A stretch of 64,000 nt of DNA from Cephalopachus bancanus (taxonomy: Eukaryota > Chordata > Mammalia > Primates > Tarsiidae), in assembly GCA_027257055.1 (NCBI GenBank), contig JAPVLO010000207.1:1-64000 (forward strand), written 5' to 3'. A program made the translations under genes and the position numbers. Below, in pieces: positions 56,860-64,000 of the stretch (positions are counted from its first letter, which is position 1; each line of letters begins with the position of its first letter). The notes under the pieces are model-generated. The model was not told the DNA's origin. It did not search any database and worked only from the letters and a program-made list of their open reading frames with translations.

Positions 56860-57138
56860 TGGGAGGCTGAGGTGAGAGGATTGCCTGAGCTCTTGGGTTC
56901 GAGACCAGCATGGGCAACTTGGCAAGACCTCATCTCTACAATAAATTAAAAAAGGATTAGCTGGATGTGGTGGCGCATGCCTGTGGTTCCAGGTCCTTGG
57001 AAGGCTGAAACAGAAGGATCACCTGAGCCCAGCAGGTTGAGGCTGTTGGTGGCTGGGAGCGTGCCACTGTCCTCTAGCTTGGGTGAAACAGTGAGACTCC
57101 GACTCAAAAAAAAAAAAAGAAAAAGAAAAAGAAAAAAA
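56860..57138 (+). repeat. Alu, type B, with (GAAAAA)n tail
   Basis: Head missing (starts atgggaggctgagg). The tail carries gaaaaa repeats. It faces an Alu of opposite direction 21 bp away. Confidence 0.9.
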
Positions 57139-57159
57139 CAGCCTGTAGTTGTAGTTCCT

Positions 57160-57445
57160 TTTTTTTTTTTGAGTTGGAGTCTCACTCTGTCGCCCAGACT
57201 GGAGTGCAGTGGCTGCTCCCGGCCACCGCAGCCTCGACCTGCTGGGCTCCGGCGATCCTTCCGCCTCAGCCTTCCAAGTAGCTGGAATTACAGGCATGTG
57301 CTACCACGCCCAGCTGATTTTTTGATTTATTGTAGAGATGAGGTCTCGCTGCCCAGGCGGGTCTCGAACCTGCGGGCTCAGGCAATCCACTCACCTCAGC
57401 CTCCCAAAGGCGCGGGATTACAGGCTGAGCCACCGAGCCCGGCTC
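57160..57445 (-). repeat. Alu, T-arm/del5 type
   Basis: TSD agttccttttt. Junction ctcgctgcccaggcggg; hairpin arm one base off (aacctgcggg). Very well preserved. Confidence 0.95.
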
Positions 57446-57509
57446 AGTTCCTTTTTTTTTTTTTTTTTTTTTAACACTTCAGATTTTATGTAAATATTCC
57501 TAAGTGTAT

Positions 57510-57740
57510 CTTTTTTTTTTTTTTGAGTTGGAGCCTGCTGGGCTCCGGCGATCCTTCCGCCTCAACCTTCCAAGTAGCCGGAATTACAGGCATGTGCTAC
57601 CACGCCCGGCTGATTTTTTGATTTATTGTAGAGATGAGGTCTCGCTGCCCAGGCGGGTCTTGAACCCGCGGGCTCAGGCAATCCACTCACCTCAGCCTCC
57701 CAAAGGCGCGGGATTACAGGCTGAGCCACCGAACCCGGCT
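57510..57740 (-). repeat. Alu, T-arm/del5 type, with ~70 bp internal deletion
   Basis: Jumps from gagttggag to cctgctgggctcc. TSD gtgtatctt / ctgtatctt. Confidence 0.93.
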
Positions 57741-58128
57741 ACTGTATCTTAACTTATTATGGAATGGTTTAGAAACTGAACTACCCCTTTTATTTGGTAT
57801 ATCTAAATCAAGATGTAGATGGATGTTTCCCATAAAAATGTTTCCTAGGAAATGATGGTTACTTTATTTTGCTGGAATCTAGCTAGCACTATGTACTGGA
57901 GTAGCTTTGTGTAGTTCAACATAAACAGGTTGTGGTTTCACCATATGGATCTCTCTCAGGTAACTGCTCTCACTACTTTAAAACTCTTACTATCTTCCAT
58001 AAAAGCAATGCATTTAACATAAATGCAACTTTGAGATTTTGGTGAAAAATTCCTTAAGCCCTTTCAGATCACTTCAGGTATATTTGAGTATCTGATCTTT
58101 TTTTTTTTTTTTATTGCTCATGTGTATA
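57741..58128. other. Unique intronic sequence
   Basis: A T16 tract at 58098-58113. No gene. Confidence 0.4.
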
Positions 58129-58130
58129 TG

Positions 58131-58970
58131 CAGGGGACACCCCCCCCCAAAAAAAACCAGAATTGTCTTTTGGAGAGCGGGCCCCTTGTAGTACACTCAG
58201 AATTTGATCTTTTGGATCAAATGGTCAACAAAAGTTTTTACCTGAAAGTTTTGAGAAGGTTGCATCATGATTTGCAGAAGAAATGTCCTAAGTTGTGGCA
58301 AACAGGTGACTGATTCTCCCACCATGATAATGCACCTGCCCACACCGCGCTGTGTGTTCAGCAATTTTTGACCCAAAACGACATGACCCCCATGCCCCAC
58401 CCTCCCTATTCATCCTATCTCGCCCAGAGTGACTTGTTTTTGTTTTCCCGATGAAAAAGTCTGCAAAGGGAAATGTTTTGCTGATGTGGAAGAGGTGAAA
58501 CAAAAAATGGTAGAAGCACTAAAAGCCATCCAAATCGATGAGTTCAAAAACTGTTTTAAGCAATGGAAAAAGCATCTTGATACTTGTATTGCATCAGACG
58601 GAGAGTACTTTGAAGGTGACTGAAGTTTAAGCATGTAGAATATGCCAGGTGTGGTGGCTCACACCTGTAGCCTCAACATTTTGGGAGGTAGAGGTGAGAG
58701 GATTTCTTGGACCCCGGCGTTCAAGGCCAGCCTATATAACTTGGCAAGATCTCATCTCTACAATAAATCAAAAAATTAGCTAGGTGTGGTGGCGCACACT
58801 TGTATTTCCAGCTACTGGGAAAGCTGAGGTGGAAAGATTGCCTGAGCCGAGCAGGTTGAGACTGCAGTAGCCGTGAGCATGCCACTGCACCACTCCAGCC
58901 TGGGTGACAGAGTGAGACTCTGACTCAGAAGAAAAGAAAAGAAAAGAATAAATACACACTTTTTACAAAA
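58131..58970 (+). mobile_element. mariner element (copy 3), with DD34D core and nested Alu
   Basis: The 5' end caggggacacccccccccaa is a decayed version of the terminal repeat. Its internal deletion differs from copies 1 and 2 and it keeps more of the transposase. The frame around HHDNAPAHTA (Asp codon 58326-58328) stays open to the next catalytic Asp (codon 58431-58433), exactly 34 residues apart, the mariner DD34D spacing. A frameshift follows at about 58447, and the C-terminal part to the stop (58621-58623) is in another frame. An Alu splits its 3' end and I cannot find the right terminal repeat. It is an inactive fossil. Confidence 0.87.
58642..58944 (+). repeat. Alu, type B, inside mariner copy 3
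   Basis: Flanked by agaat at both ends; (gaaaa)n tail. The insertion point is within about 20 bp of the equivalent point hit by another Alu in copy 2. Confidence 0.92.
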
Positions 58971-58975
58971 AGATA

Positions 58976-59921
58976 GATTAGTTTTTCTTGGGTTTCCTCT
59001 CATATGTTTATTTGCATCCAGTGAACATAGGCTTTTTATGATAGGAAAGGAGAAACTAATGTCCTAATTTGTGTTAGAATCAACTTGGAAAGCAGTTATT
59101 TAGTAGCACATATGTTTTAGCCTGTATGAAAGCCTGCCCATTTAGGTTAATCTGTAAATTGTGGAATGTTTCCTGCTCAAATTAGGATAAACAGTTGGCG
59201 CTGTGGTTTCTAACGTTTTTAGGTCTTGGAACCTCTTGAGAATGATGATAATTGTGATTCTATCCCCAGAAAAGTGCATAAATCTTCATACAAAATTTTG
59301 TAAATGATTTTAGAGAATTTCAGGTGTTCCTTTGAACCTTCCCAGTTTAAGCATCTCTAATTTAGGGTTACTAAAATCAAATTATTACTAATAGGTTAAT
59401 AGTAATACAAATATCAGTTTGTTTCTGGCTTAACCAAAGCCGAGCAAATAAAGAACCCTTTAGAAGTCCTTGTAAGGCTGTGCTTCCTTGGGCCACTTGC
59501 GCTCCTGTGTCTCACCTGGTCGGCTTCATGTGAAGTGCCGACCTGCGGCCACCTCCCTCCCCTTCCTTCCCTCAGAAAAGAGAGGGGAAAAAGAGCCCCT
59601 GTAAGACATGTAGGCTTTAAAAAAAAAAATCTGTTATGATTGAACTGTACTTCCTTGGAGGCAGATTCACAAAGATAAAGACCAATACCTAGTTGACTAA
59701 TTTTTAAGTTGCTGTTAGCAATGGGCATTAGTTTTCATATCCAGACCTTCTATTTGTGTACTGTATATAAATAAAAATAATTAGTTGTTGTTTCTAGGAC
59801 AGTTAGGGTAGCTGTGATGCCATATTCCCAATATTGCTTGAATTTACAAAGGTCTAAATAATTGAGGATTTAAGGTACTTGTGATACACGGGTTTCAGGA
59901 TGTGAGTCTTTGTGTTTCTGA
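58976..59921. other. Unique intronic sequence, with a GC-richer block
   Basis: 59440-59600 is clearly GC-richer than its surroundings and contains an imperfect hairpin (59518-59543). No gene or known repeat; a 104-codon - strand frame across it is not recognised. Confidence 0.45.
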
Positions 59922-59937
59922 GGTATTAGGTTTTCTT

Positions 59938-60222
59938 TTTTTTTGAGTAGGAGTCTCACTCTGTCACCCAGACTGGAGTGCAGTGGCCGCTCCCGGCCAC
60001 CTTAGCCTCAACCTGCTGGGCTCCAGCGATCCTTCCGCCTCAGCCTTCCAAGTAGCTGGAACTACAGGCACGCGCTACCATGCCCGGCTAATTTTTTGAT
60101 TTATTGTAGAGATGATGTCTCGCCAAGTTGTCTAGGCGGGTCTCGAACCCGCGGGCTCAGGCAATTCACTCACCTCAGCCTCCCAAGGCACGGGATTACA
60201 GGTTGAGCTGCTGAGCCCGGCT
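59938..60222 (-). repeat. Alu, T-arm type
   Basis: Perfect 16 bp TSD ggtattaggttttctt (59922 and 60223). Hairpin arm intact. Confidence 0.96.
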
Positions 60223-60251
60223 GGTATTAGGTTTTCTTACTGCTTATTCTT

Positions 60252-60552
60252 CTTTTTTTTTTTGAGTTGGAGTCTCACTCCACTGGCCAGGCTGGAGTGC
60301 AGTGGCTCGTTCATGGCCACCCCAGCGTCGACCCGCTGGGCTCCAGCGATCCTTCCACCTCAGCCTTCCAAGTAGCTGGAATTACAGGCGTGTGCTACCA
60401 TGCCTGGCTAATTTTTTCTTACTGTAGAGTTACTGTAGAGATGAGGTTTTGCCAAATTGCCCAGGCTGGTCTTGAACCCGTGGTCTCAGGCAATCCACTT
60501 GCCTCGGCCTCCCAAAGTGCTGGGATCACAGGCTGAGCCACCGAGCCTGGCC
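60252..60552 (-). repeat. Alu, type B to T-arm intermediate
   Basis: 18 bp TSD ttcttactgcttattctt with one mismatch (60234 and 60554). It partly overlaps the previous Alu's TSD. It has the derived head but not the hairpin arm. Confidence 0.94.
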
Positions 60553-60571
60553 CTTCTTACTCCTTATTCTT

Positions 60572-61879
60572 AAAACTCAACCCTCAGTAAATGATGAAAG
60601 GCAGTCTTTTCAATACAAGAATCTTAGGTTTGTGAATCCCTTTCTTCTCTTACCTTTCTGACGTTCCTTATAGAGTGACTGAAATGAGTATGATTTGTTT
60701 TCAGGGCCCTCATCCCTTTTTATATACCTCCTTTTCCCTTGAGAAAATACTGTGCTCCTGCTGCTGGTTCAGTCTAATATACAGAAGGCCTTTTGTCTAC
60801 ATTGGCACCCTGTGTAGTATCTTTATTCAGAACCTGACTCTTAACACGACTTCCTCCTCTTAGCTTGTTTAAAGGATGGGCAAAGGTGGAGAGGGGGTGG
60901 TGGGGACAGAGGCTCTATTAGCTACTTCTCCCTGTTATTCATAGACTTTCCCTCTTCTTTGTTCATACTCCATGTCAGCTCATCATGCTTACCCCGGCTC
61001 CATTCTTCAAGGACTTTGTGCAGTTTAAAATTCTCCCCTTAAACATTCCCGTCCTATCTCTGAGACATGCATATCATATTTTAGTGAGCACCTGATAACC
61101 ATTTTAAGAAAGGATCTTTCTCCAGAGACTTTCACATAAGACAGTGATAGCTGTCCTGATTCTTCTGTATGTTTTGATATTCATGGTTTTTACTGAGAGG
61201 ATTTTCTAGCCTAGTTTAGGAAGAAATGAGCAAACTGACAACTGAAAGTGAAGAAGCTTGGGAGGAAGAAAGGGTTATCTTTTTTCAGAAATGAATGCAG
61301 TTTAAAAATACATGCTAAGAAATTCAGACTGTAGACAAGATCATGGTGTCAGCTGCTTGCTGCTTAATTACTTTGTGCAGTGAGTGCAGGCTTGCCATGG
61401 ATGGGCTCTTTGCAGGTGTCACTGAAAGCTCTGAGATTGGCTCTCCACCAGCAGTAGGCCTTTGTTCCTCCAGCTATTACCAGCTGCCTGCTGATTTTGC
61501 CAGTCTTCTTTAGTGAAGATTGCCAAATATATTTTGAGAGATGAAATTTGCTAGAAAATAAAGTTTCAGAAGAATCTGTTTGGAAGAAGGAATTAGGAAA
61601 TGAGAAGAATTGGAATTGTATACTTGCTTTTACTAGCAGATAGAAGGTTGGTCTTGTCAGAAGGTGAAAATGGTGAATAAGTGAGCTGCTCCTTGTGATA
61701 GACCAAATCTCAGAGAAAATGGAGGAGAGATTTTAGTTATAAAAGCAGTAACTTTCCAACTGAAATTATTATTATTTTCTGGAACAGTTGCTTTAGAATA
61801 ATTATAACCCCCCCCTTTTTTTTAGAAACTTTTGAGGTGTCTCTGGGGTGATTTAGGTTGAAGGACTTGTTTTTGTGGT
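60572..61879. other. Unique intronic sequence
   Basis: 1.3 kb with no repeat that I recognise, the longest repeat-free stretch of the distal intron. No gene found; a candidate for conserved non-coding DNA. Confidence 0.45.
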
Positions 61880-62178
61880 TTTTTTTTTTATTGAGGTCTC
61901 ACTCTGTTGCCCAGACTGGAGTGCAGTGGCAGTAGCATGATCATGGCTCACTGCAGTCTTGACCTCCTAGGCTCTGGCCATCCTCCTGCCTTGGCCTCCT
62001 GAATGGCTGGAACTACACACATCTCCACAGTTGGCTTATATTTTTAAAGTTTTTTTTTTTGTGGAGATGAGGTCTTGCTATGTCGTCTAGGCTGGTCTCG
62101 AATTCTGGGCTCAAGCGATCTTCCTGCCTCAGCCTTCCAGAGTGCTGGGATTCCAGAAGTGAGCCACCATGCCTGGCC
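61880..62178 (-). repeat. Alu, J-like
   Basis: Ancestral body with a T12 run in the linker. Confidence 0.87.
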
Positions 62179-63015
62179 ATGTGAGGGACTTTCTGACTTT
62201 AGGTTCATTTCATCCTGTGATGGTGAAGAATGCATCTTCCTTAATAATCACAGGCCTCCTTAGGTTCCACACCAACTTAGAAAAACTGTGGTTGGAACAG
62301 AATTTATTCTGTCAACTAGAACACATGAACAGGATCCTGTACAAGTGTGCCTTGAATGGTTAGACCACTTAAGCTGAAGCTCTGGATCCTCCCAGATAAT
62401 AATAACCTTCCTGTGAAGTGGTTATTTGTGTATGTTGACAGTAAGATCATTGCGGGTAAGTGCTTTGTGTGGTTTATCTCTATCCCCCACAGTACCTAAG
62501 CCCCTTGGATTACTCAGTAAGTAGATATAGAATTCAGTTGAATTGTCCTTGACCGTATTTCCCTTATATTTTTTCATGATACCTACAAAATTTATTTGTT
62601 TGAACCTTTTAGATGCATTTAATTTGTCCCTCACTCCCTAACCCCTTAGGAAAAGCAATATTTGAGGCAGTATACTTTTGGATAAAGCAGGAGTGACTTT
62701 ATAGTAATTTGATATCAGTCAAGTTTTTTATTCTATGCCTTATTGTAACATTTTACTGAATTGTTACTATTAGTAGGTCTGTAGCCAGCATTTCTTGTTT
62801 TAATGATATAGAGTAGACAATAGGAGAGGGCATCACATATATTAAGGGTAAGTATTATTTTGTGAAATTTTGTTTTAGGTAAATTTATATTTGCACATAC
62901 ATGTGTGTGTTTCTTGCTTCATAATATAAAATGTATTTTGTACTGGAGTCATGGTCAAAAAAGTTTAAATAACACTGCTTTATTGTAATACTCTGTTATT
63001 TCATTTATCATATAG
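62179..63015. other. Distal intron 1, unique
   Basis: Repeat-free DNA leading to exon 2. A short frame at 62169-62363 resembles a leucine-rich repeat by chance. The acceptor region ctctgttatttcatttatcatatag has a moderate pyrimidine tract. Confidence 0.45.
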
Positions 63016-63087
63016 CATTATGCCAGTACATACAGGCTTCTAAAGCCAGGGATGGTGCCAGCCCTTTCATTTCAAGTACGACTGAAG
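63016..63087 (+). CDS. DENND5A: DENND5A coding exon 2 (residues 38-62)
   Basis: 72 bp. The split Ala codon from exon 1 is completed by CA, followed by [20 protein letters not shown] and TTE, then the first base of a Gly codon. Acceptor tatcatatag and donor gaag|gtaaaa fit the splice consensus. The exon is too short for an ORF search to find and is in phase with both neighbours (phase 1 on both sides). Its length is a multiple of three, so skipping it would keep the frame. The residues are part of the DENND5A N-terminal segment before or at the start of the uDENN domain. Confidence 0.95.

Positions 63088-64000
<913 letters not shown>

Noticed and set aside
62169..62363. A frame containing NLEKLWLEQNL, like a leucine-rich repeat
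   Set aside because: A single repeat-like phrase without further units, and its start lies in an Alu. Probably chance.

Overview
This is mammalian nuclear DNA carrying the 5' end of one protein-coding gene, DENND5A (RAB6IP1), on the + strand. A CpG-island promoter and exon 1 lie at about 7.1-8.1 kb. Coding exon 2 (63016-63087) and exon 3 (63852-63961) lie at the far right. The three exons join in frame (intron phases 1, 1, 0) and give residues 1-98 of a protein that is about 1,290 residues long in mammals, so the gene runs on beyond the window. The host is a primate: dimeric 7SL-derived Alu elements are everywhere. Most belong to a lineage that is not an anthropoid AluS/Y type and not the lemur AluL type as I remember it, and I see no loris/galago tRNA-type SINEs. 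A tarsier is my best guess (inference).

Region 1-7000 (upstream of the gene): Alus, an internally deleted mariner, a TG/GA microsatellite, L2 and MIR fossils, and a retroviral LTR-like element broken by Alus. Region 7100-8080: CpG island with GC boxes, a CRE-like site, a perfect palindromic NRF1 site, an Arg-rich upstream ORF, then the DENND5A start. Region 7828-63015: intron 1, 55 kb, the bulk of the window. It holds about 80 Alu copies or fragments, old L1M pieces (mostly antisense), several 5'-truncated copies of a younger L1 lineage, MIR, L2, MER5A, Tigger, MaLR LTRs, a solo ERV LTR sitting inside an Alu, two more mariner copies, a processed RPS7 pseudogene and a retrocopied LTR-like transcript. 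Region 63016-64000: exons 2 and 3 with a 764 bp intron between them.

Alu labels used below. J-like: old, shared by all primates. Type B: the main lineage type, with GAGTTGGAGTCTCAC after the T tail and a GATTTATTGTAGAGATGAGG linker (as read on the antisense strand). T-arm type: a younger derivative whose internal promoter B box sits in a perfect tRNA-T-arm-like hairpin. T-arm/del5: the youngest tier, which also lacks five bases just downstream. Nesting and target-site duplications (TSDs) support this order. A strand of '-' means the T tail comes first on the + strand.

There is no sign of a bacterial-type gene system, CRISPR array, or tRNA/rRNA gene. Nearly all long open frames are translations of Alu, CpG-island or simple-repeat sequence. 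The most interesting material is transposon biology: the T-arm-like Alu subfamily, tandem Alus re-using one target site, a TSD-flanked L1-Alu chimera, and a mariner that still shows its DD34D spacing.
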